64,000 nt of DNA from the NCBI RefSeq assembly GCF_009762795.1, contig NZ_CP046400.1:721501-785500 (forward strand). The letters run 5' to 3'. The number at the start of each line of letters is the position of its first letter. Position 1 is the stretch's first letter. Source of the stretch: Pseudodesulfovibrio cashew. Its GTDB lineage: Bacteria; Desulfobacterota; Desulfovibrionia; Desulfovibrionales; Desulfovibrionaceae. Shown one piece after another: positions 9,109-18,577 of this stretch. The notes below the pieces were generated by a model. The model was not told where the DNA came from and made no database searches. It saw nothing but the letters and a program-made list of their open reading frames with translations. The position numbers and the translations under genes were made by a program.

Positions 9109-10805
9109 ATCACCCCCCTCCTGAAACGATGCGCCATCTTTCCGCGCCCAAAAACCATGTCACGAAGGAAAAGGCGAAGTACGTAATAGTCGGTTCCCGT
9201 ATAAAGGTAGCCGAGCTTGGAAGTGGTCTTCTGCATTGCGATGGTAGCCATGTTCCAATCCAAATAAGCTCGAGTCGCTCCAAGGTCCTTCAAATAGGAC
9301 AGGGCATGGTAATGCAGGGCTTGGTGAATCCCTTTGCCGTACCAGGAAGCCAAGGTCATAACATACTCGAAGACATACTCATCAGGCTTCAATCGAAATG
9401 CGCTTCCCGCCACCTTTTTCATGTGACGATTGGCCCACAACACGCTCACGGTTTCGTTATTATTCGTTTTGGCCAAAAACAGCACGTTGCCATCGAGCAT
9501 CCCCCGCTTCCACCGCTCCAACATATTCCTTGCACCGAACGCTTCCGTCGAACAGATTCTATCAATATCCTGCTCGTCTCCAACAGTGAATTCAAGCGGG
9601 ACCTTGGCCTCGGGCCGTGGCACGCTCCAAGTCGACAGGTCGACGACATCTATCCTCAACTGCCTGAGCCAGAATATCTCCTTACAGTTGCGCCACAGTC
9701 GGTATTTGTCCAACCGCTTTCCTGAAAAACGGTTTAACCGGTCAATGATGGAAAGCCTGCGTTCGGGTACACTTTGCCGCTCCCGCTGATTCCCCCTTTT
9801 CCCTCGCAGCAACTCCAGCAAGAAACCGCCCCCCAACCCCAAATGGACCGTGGCAAAAATCGACATGCGCGTCAGCACCCCGGTCACAGTTCCTCCATCG
9901 GTCAGTCGATACGATTCCCGGCAGATCAACGCCAGGTAGGCAGCGAGCGGAATCAGGAGGAGGCCTCCCAATAGTATGGGAAGGGACGTCAGCAATCCCA
10001 GCAGGATGAACACCGGCGCCGCCATACACAGCAGGGCGAAGGCCGGAGGCACCAGCGAATTCATGGAGAGCGAATCAGGATGCTTCCTCCACAACCGACA
10101 CCGCCCTGCCCCGTAGCGCTGCATCTGACGAAACAGGCCGGGCAGAGTCTCTCTGGGATAATAGCTCACCTTGAGCTTCGGGCTGGTATACGATTTGAAA
10201 CCAGCTTTCTCCACCCGAAGGTTGAATTCGACGTCCTCGCAGGCGTCAAAATCCTCGTCCACATACCCGATCGTCTCAAAAACTTCCCGCCCATAGGCGG
10301 CGCCGTTACTGACGGGACTGGCAAAGCCCTCATGCTCACCGTAAATAAGGGAGCCGCTTCCGTGCCCCAAACGAGATCCCCGAACAGAAGCCACTGCCTC
10401 CTGAAACGGCGTCCCCCCCGGAGCATCCAAGGTCTGGGGCCTTCCCAGGCAAGACGCGCCTGTCCGCTCCACTATTTCGGCGAGATTACGAAGGAGCTTG
10501 AAATTTGGGATATGACAATGCCCGTCAATCACTAGAAAATACTCGCCCTCGCCGTTCTTAAAACCGATGTTCCTGCCAGAACTGGATTTCCTGCCAGGAT
10601 TGTCGAGCAACCTCACATTGCCGTACTGCTCGCAATAGCTGGAAACAATCTCCCTCGTCGCGTCCTCAGACCCGCCGTCGACCACCAGCACCTCAAACCT
10701 CTCCTCCGGGTAATCCTGGCCCAGAATCTGTTCAAGCGTGGCCGCGATGAATCGTTCTTCATTGAAGACAGGCACCACCACCGAAATAAACAAGGAACTG
10801 TTCAC
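9105..10805 (-). CDS. Bifunctional GT2 glycosyltransferase with C-terminal GNAT-like domain
   Basis: About 566 residues from a GTG at 10805 preceded by AAAGG; a TTG at 10814 is a weaker choice. Residues 1-250 form a GT2 (ExoA-like) domain with SVVVPVFNEERFIAATLEQIL, VVDGGSEDATR and VIDGHCHIP as the metal-site region, then the YGREVF and DACEDVEF segments. Residues about 265-340 hold three membrane segments. The last 200 or so residues resemble a GNAT acetyltransferase: LEFTVGDEQDIDRICS, ASWYGKGIHQALHYHAL and TSKLGYLYTGTDYYVL. A single chain that both transfers a sugar and modifies it, or its neighbour, is inferred. Both domains lie in one open frame with no stop. Confidence 0.78.
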   Translation of the reverse strand: MNSSLFISVVVPVFNEERFIAATLEQILGQDYPEERFEVLVVDGGSEDATREIVSSYCEQYGNVRLLDNPGRKSSSGRNIGFKNGEGEYFLVIDGHCHIPNFKLLRNLAEIVERTGASCLGRPQTLDAPGGTPFQEAVASVRGSRLGHGSGSLIYGEHEGFASPVSNGAAYGREVFETIGYVDEDFDACEDVEFNLRVEKAGFKSYTSPKLKVSYYPRETLPGLFRQMQRYGAGRCRLWRKHPDSLSMNSLVPPAFALLCMAAPVFILLGLLTSLPILLGGLLLIPLAAYLALICRESYRLTDGGTVTGVLTRMSIFATVHLGLGGGFLLELLRGKRGNQRERQSVPERRLSIIDRLNRFSGKRLDKYRLWRNCKEIFWLRQLRIDVVDLSTWSVPRPEAKVPLEFTVGDEQDIDRICSTEAFGARNMLERWKRGMLDGNVLFLAKTNNNETVSVLWANRHMKKVAGSAFRLKPDEYVFEYVMTLASWYGKGIHQALHYHALSYLKDLGATRAYLDWNMATIAMQKTTSKLGYLYTGTDYYVLRLFLRDMVFGRGKMAHRFRRGVM

Positions 10806-10929
10806 TGCGAGCAACCTTTACCCACTTGTTTCACTCTTGGGGCATCCGGGTTCGGCAACAGCCCCCGACAAGAGACACAAATTTGCCGAGCATTGCCACC
10901 TCCCCGAAGCACTAGGGCTACCGGACCAC

Positions 10930-12045
10930 TCATCGTTCTACCCCGACAATTGCTGAATATAATTTCTTATACATTTCAGACTGTTGCGCGTATGTGAACG
11001 AACTTTCAACCATCTTTTTGCCGACTTCCCCCATACTACGGCGCAATTCACTGTCTGAGCACAACCGCCCTAAAGCCTTGCTAAGGGAAGCCGCGTCTTC
11101 CGGTTCGACTAGCAAACCGTTTTTCCCATCCTGAACCAACTCGGGAGTCCCGCCGACTCGTGTTGCCACCACGGGCTTGGAACAGGCGAAGGCTTCCAGG
11201 ATAACGTTGGGGAGTCCCTCGGTCAGGGATGGAAGGCAAAAGATATCGACCGCCCGCATGACACTCACCATATCCTGACAAAACCCTGGCAAGAAGAATC
11301 GGCCTTCCAATCCTGCCTCCTGAACGGCTCGCTCCAGTTCATCGCGCAATACGCCTTCACCAAATACGGCAAAATATACGTCGTCCCGCTCCACCGCCAA
11401 CCACTCTGCCGCCAGAATCAAGGTCCGCTGATCCTTTTCCGGGCTCAAGCGACCAGCAGAGACCACAAGAACTGCCCCCTCAGGCACCCCCAAACGGCTG
11501 CGGATGTCCGCTCCATCACCCTGACCCCAGTTACAAACATCAATGCTGTTGTGGATGACGGATATTTTGCCGGGGGAGACGCCGAACGAAAGGATCTTAC
11601 GACGCTGCCCTTCCGAAACGGCAACCACATGATCCGCGAAATGCAGGAAGATCTTGTCGAGAAATTCGAAAACGCGAATCTTGAAGCTTTCCATAGTCCA
11701 CCCCCGCGATACCGCGATCGTGGGAATGGAAACCATCCAGCATGCGATCCTCCCGAAAATGTTGCCCTTGTGACCATGTGTAACCAAGATATCGGCATCC
11801 GCCTCGCGCAGCATTGCGACGATTTCCTTGATGTTTCGCCAACTAAAAGGAGAACGGGTCGGAAGGGTCAGACAGCGAAAGCCGCGTCTCTCGGCTTGAA
11901 TGCGCAGGTCGTTGGGACTGCCGTCCTCTTCGTAGCAGACCAGGACCATGTCGTAGCTCTCGGGCGGCATTCTCTGGAAATGCTCGAGAATCTGACGCTC
12001 TGGGCCGCCGACGAAATTGGAGTCCCGCAGGTGGACTATCGTCAT
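10930..12045 (-). CDS. Family 4 glycosyltransferase (GT-B)
   Basis: About 371 residues starting at MTIVHLRDSNFVGGPERQIL; the ATG at 12045 lies one base after the stop of the upstream gene and has GGAG before it. The frame is open to 12165, but those 40 residues are only the shadow of the upstream gene end. The GT-B donor domain is clear: VVSAGRLSPEKDQRTLI, FCLPSLTEGLPNVILEAFACSKPVVAT (E-x7-E motif) and GGTPELVQDGKNGLLVEP. It transfers a nucleotide- or GDP-activated sugar with retention of configuration in the cytoplasm. A gap of 124 bases separates it from the GT2-GNAT gene downstream. Confidence 0.87.
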   Translation of the reverse strand: MTIVHLRDSNFVGGPERQILEHFQRMPPESYDMVLVCYEEDGSPNDLRIQAERRGFRCLTLPTRSPFSWRNIKEIVAMLREADADILVTHGHKGNIFGRIACWMVSIPTIAVSRGWTMESFKIRVFEFLDKIFLHFADHVVAVSEGQRRKILSFGVSPGKISVIHNSIDVCNWGQGDGADIRSRLGVPEGAVLVVSAGRLSPEKDQRTLILAAEWLAVERDDVYFAVFGEGVLRDELERAVQEAGLEGRFFLPGFCQDMVSVMRAVDIFCLPSLTEGLPNVILEAFACSKPVVATRVGGTPELVQDGKNGLLVEPEDAASLSKALGRLCSDSELRRSMGEVGKKMVESSFTYAQQSEMYKKLYSAIVGVER

Positions 12046-12046
12046 T

Positions 12047-13249
12047 CTATGCTCCACGCCGGCTCCTTGCGGCTTTGTGCCAGGCGGCGTCGAGTACGGT
12101 CGAGATAGAATCCCAGGTGTACGTTTCGAGGACCTGCTGCCGACCTTCCCGGGCAATACCGGCATACTCCTTGCCGGAGGCGAGGATATCCGTCACGCAA
12201 CTTGCGAACAAAGCCGGATCGTCCCTCAACAGCAAATGTATGTGGTCCTCAAGCGCCAGTCCTTCAGCTCCCACCCGGGTCGAAACTACCACTTTCTCCA
12301 TGGATAATGCCTCCAGGATCTTCAAGCGGGACCCACCGCCGATACGAAGCGGAACTATGTACACGGCAGCATCCTCTATATACCCACGCACATCGTCGAC
12401 GATGCCGGTAACTGTCACCCCCTCCGTCTGTTCCCATTGTGCTTTCAGTCCCTCGGGGGGGTAGCGTCCGACGACATAAAATTGCGCCTCAGGATTCCTC
12501 TCGCGGATCAGGGGGAAAATCTCCTCGACGAAATAAGATACGGCATCCTGATTGGGACGCCAGTCCATGGAGCCGGTAAACACAAGGTTGCCTTGCTTCT
12601 GCTTCCCTCCCCGGGGCGAGAAGTAGACCTCGTCAACGCCATTGGGGACCACCGAAACCCGCCCGGCGGGGGCATGGCGGCTAAAAAATTCCGCATCGTT
12701 GTCAGACACGCAAACAACATGGTCGTAACGGCCTGCAACATCCTTCTCGTAAGCGGCCATTTTCTTCCACTGCAGGTAAATGTAGGCCTTTTTAAGGAGA
12801 TTGCCTTCGTTCTCGAAATAGCGCCCCCAGATTTGCGACTCGACGTTATGCGTGGAAAGGATGGTAGGGTAGACGCCCAGCAGGCTGCGAATATTTTCCG
12901 TATAGGGCGTCCACTCGCAATGGATTAGATCGATCTCGTTCTCATGCAAGATGTCGTTGACCTTGCCCATCATGGGTTCGGAATAATGCCGGGAAACGAT
13001 GTATGGTTTGGAGGAAACCAAATTGCCTAGAAGCTCGGCGTAAAATCTCAACCCCCGTTTGGGAGTGAACGCCTTGTCAATAGGATGGCAGCGAATGTTC
13101 GGACATCCAGGAAGCTCAACCTGGTTGCCGTGAAACACATAATGAATAGTGTGAGACGCCTGTAGCCGGGAAAGCAGATTATAAGTCCTGAGCCGTTTCC
13201 CAGTATTGGTCGGGTGCGGAAAATCTTCATCTATCACAAGAACATTCAT
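12047..13249 (-). CDS. Family 4 glycosyltransferase of exosortase-type locus
   Basis: The 400-residue protein begins MNVLVIDEDFPHPTNTGKRLRTYNLL, a start like that of sugar transferases tied to PEP-CTERM/EpsH systems, and contains LIHCEWTPY, THNVESQIWGRY, VCVSDNDAEFF and the donor-domain segments VVPNGVDEVYFSP and FTGSMDWRPNQDAV. The C-terminal VPLRIGGGSRLKILEALSMEKVVVSTRVGAEGL carries the glycine-rich loop and the glutamate of the retaining GT-B site. Acting on the lipid-linked repeat unit at the inner membrane is inferred. The gene is tightly packed: 26 bases behind the deacetylase and 1 base before the next glycosyltransferase. Confidence 0.85.
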   Translation of the reverse strand: MNVLVIDEDFPHPTNTGKRLRTYNLLSRLQASHTIHYVFHGNQVELPGCPNIRCHPIDKAFTPKRGLRFYAELLGNLVSSKPYIVSRHYSEPMMGKVNDILHENEIDLIHCEWTPYTENIRSLLGVYPTILSTHNVESQIWGRYFENEGNLLKKAYIYLQWKKMAAYEKDVAGRYDHVVCVSDNDAEFFSRHAPAGRVSVVPNGVDEVYFSPRGGKQKQGNLVFTGSMDWRPNQDAVSYFVEEIFPLIRERNPEAQFYVVGRYPPEGLKAQWEQTEGVTVTGIVDDVRGYIEDAAVYIVPLRIGGGSRLKILEALSMEKVVVSTRVGAEGLALEDHIHLLLRDDPALFASCVTDILASGKEYAGIAREGRQQVLETYTWDSISTVLDAAWHKAARSRRGA

Positions 13250-13275
13250 GAACTCACTCCAAGTAGATTCAAGGA

Positions 13276-14148
13276 TCAGACCGTTGTTTCCAGCACCGTT
13301 TCAAGAGGAGCGAACCGGTACTTCCGGATCAGCTTCTGCAGCTTGCCCCAGGTCCTGCCAAGATTGACATAATGCCGGAAGCGCGACTTCAACCCTGCTC
13401 CGCAGACTCGAGGCTGCTCAGGATCTATCTCCCAAGGGTGAAAATACACCACTGCGGGACGGCCTTCCTCATTATTCAAACGTCCCATGGCCCTGTCGAT
13501 AAGTGGGAACGGCAACAGACGAAAGTATCCTCCCCCGGAAAAGGGCAAATCCAACTTTTTCCCCATAAAGCGAAATGGGTACGTCGTTATCGGGAATTCA
13601 TCCAAGCCGCCTGCTTCCCGATCGATCCTGTAAGGGAAACGGGGTGAATTCGGAATACCATACACGTCATGATAGATTGGGAACACGCTGGAATCGTAGG
13701 AAAACCCGACTTCTATCAAGATATCGAGAGCCCACATGGATCTCTCTGTGATGGAGTAACTCGGTGCCCGATACCCGGAGACACCCACCCCTGCTGTATC
13801 CTCCAGCAGCTTCTTCGAACGCGTGATATCCTCTCGAAAGGCGTCAGGGCCGATGGCGTAAACCAGCTGGTGCCCATACCCGTGGCAGGCCAACTCATGT
13901 CCGTCTGCCACAATGCGCCTCACAAGCTCCGGATCTCTCTCCGCCACCCAACCCAACACAAAAAACGTGCCCTTTACCCCATACATGGCAAAGAGGTCCA
14001 AGATTCTTCTCGTGTTGTCAGCCACCCTGAACGGATACGAATCCCAATCCTTCGGGTTGATAACCCTTTCGAAGGCGCTGACCTGGTAGAAGTCCTCCAC
14101 GTCGACCGAGATCGCGTTGATAACCGGGGATTGGCTGTTGCATTCCAT
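13276..14148 (-). CDS. Exosortase-system polysaccharide deacetylase
   Basis: The 290-residue protein has the start typical of the deacetylase that accompanies XrtA loci: INAISVDVEDFYQVSAFE (catalytic and metal aspartates in DVED), then GTFFVLGWVAERDPELVRRI, HELACHGYGHQLVY (metal-binding H-x-x-x-H) and GYRAPSYSITERS. The C-terminal YFHPWEIDPEQPR is also characteristic. The chemistry is carbohydrate esterase 4 deacetylation of the growing or finished polymer. No signal peptide is visible, so action on cytoplasmic lipid-linked intermediates or export by an unusual route remains open. It is followed by glycosyltransferase genes and preceded, after 79 bases, by epsI. Confidence 0.88.
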   Translation of the reverse strand: MECNSQSPVINAISVDVEDFYQVSAFERVINPKDWDSYPFRVADNTRRILDLFAMYGVKGTFFVLGWVAERDPELVRRIVADGHELACHGYGHQLVYAIGPDAFREDITRSKKLLEDTAGVGVSGYRAPSYSITERSMWALDILIEVGFSYDSSVFPIYHDVYGIPNSPRFPYRIDREAGGLDEFPITTYPFRFMGKKLDLPFSGGGYFRLLPFPLIDRAMGRLNNEEGRPAVVYFHPWEIDPEQPRVCGAGLKSRFRHYVNLGRTWGKLQKLIRKYRFAPLETVLETTV

Positions 14149-14227
14149 TAATTGCTCTCACAATGCATTGCGATTTTCATGTTCATCTGGGTATCGAATT
14201 CATCCGGCAATCTCGCTCCCGTCCGGC

Positions 14228-14857
14228 CTACTTGGGCAAATAATCCCGAATGACCGGATAAAAATCAGCCACAAACCGCTTCAAAACTAAAGAAGCTTCT
14301 TCGCTTCCGCTCTCCACCGGCATTGATAGCCGGACAAAAGCGGCATCTTTACGCATGGCGACCAAAGAATTCCATATTTCCGCCAGCTTCAGGGAGTATT
14401 CATTGGTGATGACGCGTCCGCTTACCTGAAACCAATAGTAGAACGATACGGTTGTCGCGCCCTTGCTCATGACCGAATTGACAACCTCAATCTCCCCTCC
14501 GTCCCGTAGCGGGACATCGACTGCCGTCATCGAGTCCAGGAACCAGCCAGAGCTTGGCAGGCAGTTCTTGGGTGAATGAATTCCCCCATCCCCCTTACGG
14601 CCGCCGTGATAACCTATGTACAGCGTCACCCTGTTGCCCATAGCATCCTCGTAATCTCGGGAAAGGTAGTCCGTTGGCCGCAAGATAGCCAGAACGCTCT
14701 TAGAAAAGGAGTCCTCCCTAACCATACGCCATTCCCCAACGGCAAGAGGAAACTCCGAAAAGGGCTTCTCAAGCAACACAGGCCGGGGTTTCACCAAGTG
14801 GATGTAGGCCCCCGCCGCAACCAACAGGCATAATATAAGCAAAGCTCTACGATTCAT
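14228..14857 (-). CDS. epsI: EpsI family protein of exosortase system
   Basis: The 209-residue protein has one N-terminal membrane anchor (ALLILCLLVAAGAYIHLV) and the EpsI signature segments FPLAVGEWR, LYIGYHGGRKGD and HSPKNCLPSSGW near residues 95-107, with the conserved cysteine. EpsI proteins occur next to, or fused to, exosortases; the rest of the chain would be periplasmic. Here it is a separate gene overlapping the end of the exosortase gene by 11 bases, so the two are probably coupled in translation. The precise job of EpsI in polymer making or sorting is not settled. Confidence 0.9.
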   Translation of the reverse strand: MNRRALLILCLLVAAGAYIHLVKPRPVLLEKPFSEFPLAVGEWRMVREDSFSKSVLAILRPTDYLSRDYEDAMGNRVTLYIGYHGGRKGDGGIHSPKNCLPSSGWFLDSMTAVDVPLRDGGEIEVVNSVMSKGATTVSFYYWFQVSGRVITNEYSLKLAEIWNSLVAMRKDAAFVRLSMPVESGSEEASLVLKRFVADFYPVIRDYLPK

Positions 14858-15695
14858 TGCGCTTCTCCCCGATTTTCAGGGCGGCCCCGAGCAGAGCCAT
14901 GATTATCATGGCCACGAAAAAGACCATGAAGCCGGCAAACTCATGAAAAAAACCCTCGGCGGCCACTCGACCATAGTGTTTTGCCAGGATGCCTGTGACG
15001 AATACCCTAAGGATGTTTGTGGCCACCGCCACAGGCAGAGCCGAAAGAATGAGCACCCAGCGTTTCCAAAAATGACGCTGTGTCATGAAGGCAAAAGCCA
15101 CGCTAAGCGCGATGAGCGACATAAGGGAACGTAGGCCGCTGCATGCGTCTGCCACCTCCAGCACGATGTTCGGTAGAATGATGATGTTGCCCTCACGCAT
15201 GACAGGATACCCTGATGCCACTAAGCCCTTAACCGATACCTTAGCTACAAAAAGTTTGAGAGGCATTGTCATGGAATCATAAATAATCGCCGGGATGGGC
15301 ACCATGAGTAAAAGATACAGCAACGGCAGTCTGACGGTCGTGAAGACCTCCCACCCCAAAAGGTAGATGACCGCACCCACGGTTATGACGACCATTGAGG
15401 AGCGCATGGAGAAATACTCGGTGGCAAGTGAGCCCAGCAGTAACTGCGCCACGCCGAACAGGACCACCAGGAGCCCCCAATTGGCAGGAACCACCTCGGC
15501 TCTGAGAATCCGATCCCGGTACGCCCAGAGAAAATAGCCGGAAACCAGAGGCACAAGGAATCCGTGGGAATAATTATCATCCCGCATCCAGTCGGCGACC
15601 ATGTCGATGATAATCCGGTTGCACACCAGCCCCATGATCACGAAGTACGCGGCAACGTACCATTTATTCTTTTCCAGCCATTCGGAAACCGTCAC
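14847..15695 (-). CDS. xrtA: Exosortase (XrtA/EpsH type)
   Basis: About 282 residues with roughly eight membrane segments. The exosortase catalytic residues are all present: cysteine in DACSGLRS (about residue 185), arginine in NILRV (about 230) and histidine in FFHEFAG (about 251). The early NYSHGFLVPL motif is also a family mark. Exosortases are proposed to be transpeptidases that cut PEP-CTERM tails and pass the protein on to export or anchoring. I prefer the GTG at 15695, four bases after GGAGG; an ATG at 15716 adds seven residues without a ribosome site. The candidate substrate is the PEP-CTERM protein at 36.5 kb. The exact exosortase subclass cannot be fixed by eye. Confidence 0.92.
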   Translation of the reverse strand: MTVSEWLEKNKWYVAAYFVIMGLVCNRIIIDMVADWMRDDNYSHGFLVPLVSGYFLWAYRDRILRAEVVPANWGLLVVLFGVAQLLLGSLATEYFSMRSSMVVITVGAVIYLLGWEVFTTVRLPLLYLLLMVPIPAIIYDSMTMPLKLFVAKVSVKGLVASGYPVMREGNIIILPNIVLEVADACSGLRSLMSLIALSVAFAFMTQRHFWKRWVLILSALPVAVATNILRVFVTGILAKHYGRVAAEGFFHEFAGFMVFFVAMIIMALLGAALKIGEKRNES

Positions 15696-15737
15696 GTGTC
15701 CTCCAGTGAAGTGCATCTATCTTACGATCGCTTCCGC

Positions 15738-18563
15738 CTAACCCTGCGGACGACTGATGCCCACCGTGACCGTCTTGGCCTGGTGGCGGATGGTGTCAAT
15801 CGGCCGGGTCATCTCCTCAATGGCCTTGTTCAGGACCGTAAGGATGTCGGCCAGCCGGGCCTCGGCCATGCAGATGTCCTGGGACTGGTTGAGCAGCCAG
15901 AGCATGTAGTTGGCCAGACTGGACGCCACCCGGGCGGGCAGAGCCGAGTCGGTGGCCCCTGACGCCATGCGGTCCACGCACAGGTTGAGCTGCGTCAGGA
16001 TGGCGTTGCGATCCCACTTGGACGGGTCCTCGATCATGGCGCCGATCATGGTCCGCGCCGTGCGGAAGGGCTCGGCGTGAGCGTCGATGGCCTTGGCGGC
16101 GGAGATGCCCCACCAGTGTCCGGCCACGGTCTCAAGCACGAAATCCAGGCCTCCGCCCACGCGGGGTACCTTGATGGTCGCCTCGGCCACGCCGTCGAAG
16201 CGATTCTCGTCCTCGGCGCAGAAAACGATGGGCGAGCCGTTGTGGGCCTTGAAGATGGTCGTCTCCTTGACCGTGTCCATGACCACCAACTCAGGCAGGT
16301 CCGAGGCCATGACCAGAGTCAGGGGCTCGGTGGACAGGTCGATGTGTTTCTTGTCCTCGGTCACGTCGCAGGGGATGGACTTGTAGCACAGCTCGGAGAG
16401 TTTGATACGCACCTCCTGGGCCGCAATGCAGTTGGCGCCGTTGCCCACCAGCGCCCAGTAGCGATGCACCGGGGCGTACTTCCGGGCCACTTCGGCGATG
16501 GCCTCCTTGTTCGCCAGCACGCTGTCGATGGCTTCCGGCAGCCCCTCCAGGGAATCCATGTCCCCGACGATGGCCTGCGCGTCCATGGTGCCGAGCACGT
16601 CGGCCAGCCACAGGGAAAGGAGCTTGCCCGCCGCCACCTGGGAGTAGAACGCCTTGGTGGAGGCCACGGCCATTTCCACGTCGCGCCCGTTGCTGGTGTA
16701 GATGTAGGAGTCCGACTTCTGGACCAGGGGCGAGTTGCGGCGGTTGACGATGCAGTTGACCCACGCGCCCTGGTCGCGGCAAATATCCACCACCCGGTTG
16801 GTGTCGGTGGTGGTGCCGGACTGGGAGACAGGGATAAGCAGCACGTCGTCCATGCGCTCGTCTCCGATGAAGCCGATGAGCTCGGAGCCGGTGTAGGACT
16901 CGATGGACAGGTCGCTGCCCTTGAGCGCGCGCCGCAGCAGCGAGGCCACGGCCATGGCGGCCACGGCGGCCGTGCCCTGGCCCACGCAGACGATGCGGGA
17001 GAGCGGCGTCGCGCCGCCGGTGATCCGCTCGACCAGGGCGGGACCGTTGCCGAATCCCTCCGGCAGGAAAGTCACGCTGCCGTTTTCACGCAGATACTTT
17101 CCGTGCAGGGTATTGCGCACCGAGTCCGGGGCTTCGTGGACCTCTTTCTCGATGTAGTGGTTGTATTTGCCCCGGAAGATATCCCGGGAAAAGATCTCGA
17201 TTTTCTCCTCCTTGAGAGGCACGCCTTCCCCGTTATCCAGGTAACGGGCCTCGGGCACGGCGTCCACCGGGTCGGTATCACGCAGGATCACGGACACGCC
17301 GCCCTGCCGGTGTACGGCCATGGGGTAGGAGGAACGGGCCCGGGCGGCCATGCCGTAGGCCTCGCTGGCCACCAGCCAGCCATCCTGGGTCTTGCCCACG
17401 TAGAAGGACTGACCCGACCCTTTCTGGGCCAGGAACTGGGAGTCGAAATCGGAAAGGTTCTGCATGACCACGGCCAGGGAGCCTTCGCACCGCTTGAGCA
17501 CACTGCGGAACCGCTCCTCGGCGCCGCCCTCCTCCGGTGCGTCCAGATGGAAGAGTACGGGCAGAATCTTGGCGTCCGTGGAGATGGCCGCAGGAATGTG
17601 CGCCCCCTTGGAGAGCACGGTCTCTTCCACCAGGGTCCGGTAGTTGTCCACGTCGCCGTTGAGCACGAACATGGTCTTTTCCAGGCCCGTGGACACGTCG
17701 CCCTCCACCAGGCCGTCCACAGGGTGGCAGTTGGGCACGGAAATGATGCCATTGGAGGCCCAGCGGGTGTGGGCAATGATGTTCAGGGTCTCGAGTCCCT
17801 CGGCCATGACCCAAAGCAGCTCGTCTTCAAGGATGAACTTGCGCAGGGCTGCGCCGTTGTCGCCGAGCTGGCCAACGAGCTGGGCCACCTTGTACAGGAA
17901 ACGACAGGCAGTCCGGCCGTCGTCAAGCTTGCGCACCAGCACCTGCCGGGTGTCGGCGTTGGCGATGGAGCAGCGCTCCGCGAACTGCGCCTTCTGTTCC
18001 TTGGTCAGGCTCAGTTCCGGGTCGCAGTCCTTGGGCAGGATGAAGGCCACGGCTACGCCCGCGGAATCGCGCCCGCGCACCTCAAGCTTGTCGATGGACT
18101 CCAGGACCTGCTCCATGCCCCAGGCCAGGAAATGGCGGTCGCGCGCTTCGGTGTCGGCGCAGACACTGCCGGGCATCAGAGCCAGGGTGCGATCCACGTT
18201 CTGGAGCACTTCCTGGTCGATCTGCCAGAGGTAATCGTCGAGCTGTTCTCTCAACGCCTCGAGCTCATCCGTCCTCGGGCCCTGCTCCAGCTTGACCGCA
18301 GCCGCGTTGCGCAGGCTGCGGATGGAGTCGCGGACCGAAACGAGCGCTGCCTTCACCTCGGGATCGGCCACCAGCCGCATGTGCAGGCCGAAGGACATGA
18401 GGTCGTAGAAATGCTCGGCCAGCCTGGCCAGAGGCACGGACGCCTCCATCAGGTCATTGCCGGAGACCACGCCTTTGAAGACGGGCTCCAGATCGAGCAC
18501 CCACTGGACATCGGTGTCCAGGGTCCACTGCCGGTTACTGAGAAAACTTGCGATGCCGCACAT
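15738..18563 (-). CDS. glmS: Extended GlmS-like glutamine amidotransferase with SIS domains
   Basis: At 941 residues this is far longer than usual GlmS (about 610). It begins MCGIAS, so Cys2 is the N-terminal nucleophile of the glutaminase, but the next canonical block LEVRGRDSAGVAV comes only at residue 160, after an inserted helical stretch of about 140 residues. Then follow IIAHTRWASNG, NCHPVDG and FVLNGDVDNYRTL. The C-terminal half has the two sugar-isomerase domains: VSQSGTTTDTNRV, VASTKAFYSQVA and a glutamate/lysine-containing end. The reaction should be glutamine plus fructose 6-phosphate to glucosamine 6-phosphate, feeding amino sugars to the polymer. It lies 21 to 42 bases from the exosortase gene and 14 from manC. 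Whether it replaces or adds to a housekeeping GlmS is unknown. Confidence 0.83.
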   Translation of the reverse strand: MCGIASFLSNRQWTLDTDVQWVLDLEPVFKGVVSGNDLMEASVPLARLAEHFYDLMSFGLHMRLVADPEVKAALVSVRDSIRSLRNAAAVKLEQGPRTDELEALREQLDDYLWQIDQEVLQNVDRTLALMPGSVCADTEARDRHFLAWGMEQVLESIDKLEVRGRDSAGVAVAFILPKDCDPELSLTKEQKAQFAERCSIANADTRQVLVRKLDDGRTACRFLYKVAQLVGQLGDNGAALRKFILEDELLWVMAEGLETLNIIAHTRWASNGIISVPNCHPVDGLVEGDVSTGLEKTMFVLNGDVDNYRTLVEETVLSKGAHIPAAISTDAKILPVLFHLDAPEEGGAEERFRSVLKRCEGSLAVVMQNLSDFDSQFLAQKGSGQSFYVGKTQDGWLVASEAYGMAARARSSYPMAVHRQGGVSVILRDTDPVDAVPEARYLDNGEGVPLKEEKIEIFSRDIFRGKYNHYIEKEVHEAPDSVRNTLHGKYLRENGSVTFLPEGFGNGPALVERITGGATPLSRIVCVGQGTAAVAAMAVASLLRRALKGSDLSIESYTGSELIGFIGDERMDDVLLIPVSQSGTTTDTNRVVDICRDQGAWVNCIVNRRNSPLVQKSDSYIYTSNGRDVEMAVASTKAFYSQVAAGKLLSLWLADVLGTMDAQAIVGDMDSLEGLPEAIDSVLANKEAIAEVARKYAPVHRYWALVGNGANCIAAQEVRIKLSELCYKSIPCDVTEDKKHIDLSTEPLTLVMASDLPELVVMDTVKETTIFKAHNGSPIVFCAEDENRFDGVAEATIKVPRVGGGLDFVLETVAGHWWGISAAKAIDAHAEPFRTARTMIGAMIEDPSKWDRNAILTQLNLCVDRMASGATDSALPARVASSLANYMLWLLNQSQDICMAEARLADILTVLNKAIEEMTRPIDTIRHQAKTVTVGISRPQG

Positions 18564-18577
18564 GGTTGTATCCTTGC

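Noticed and set aside
10806-10929. Sigma-54-like site upstream of the GT2-GNAT gene
   Set aside because: The GG and GC are nine bases apart, not ten, so it does not meet the spacing rule.
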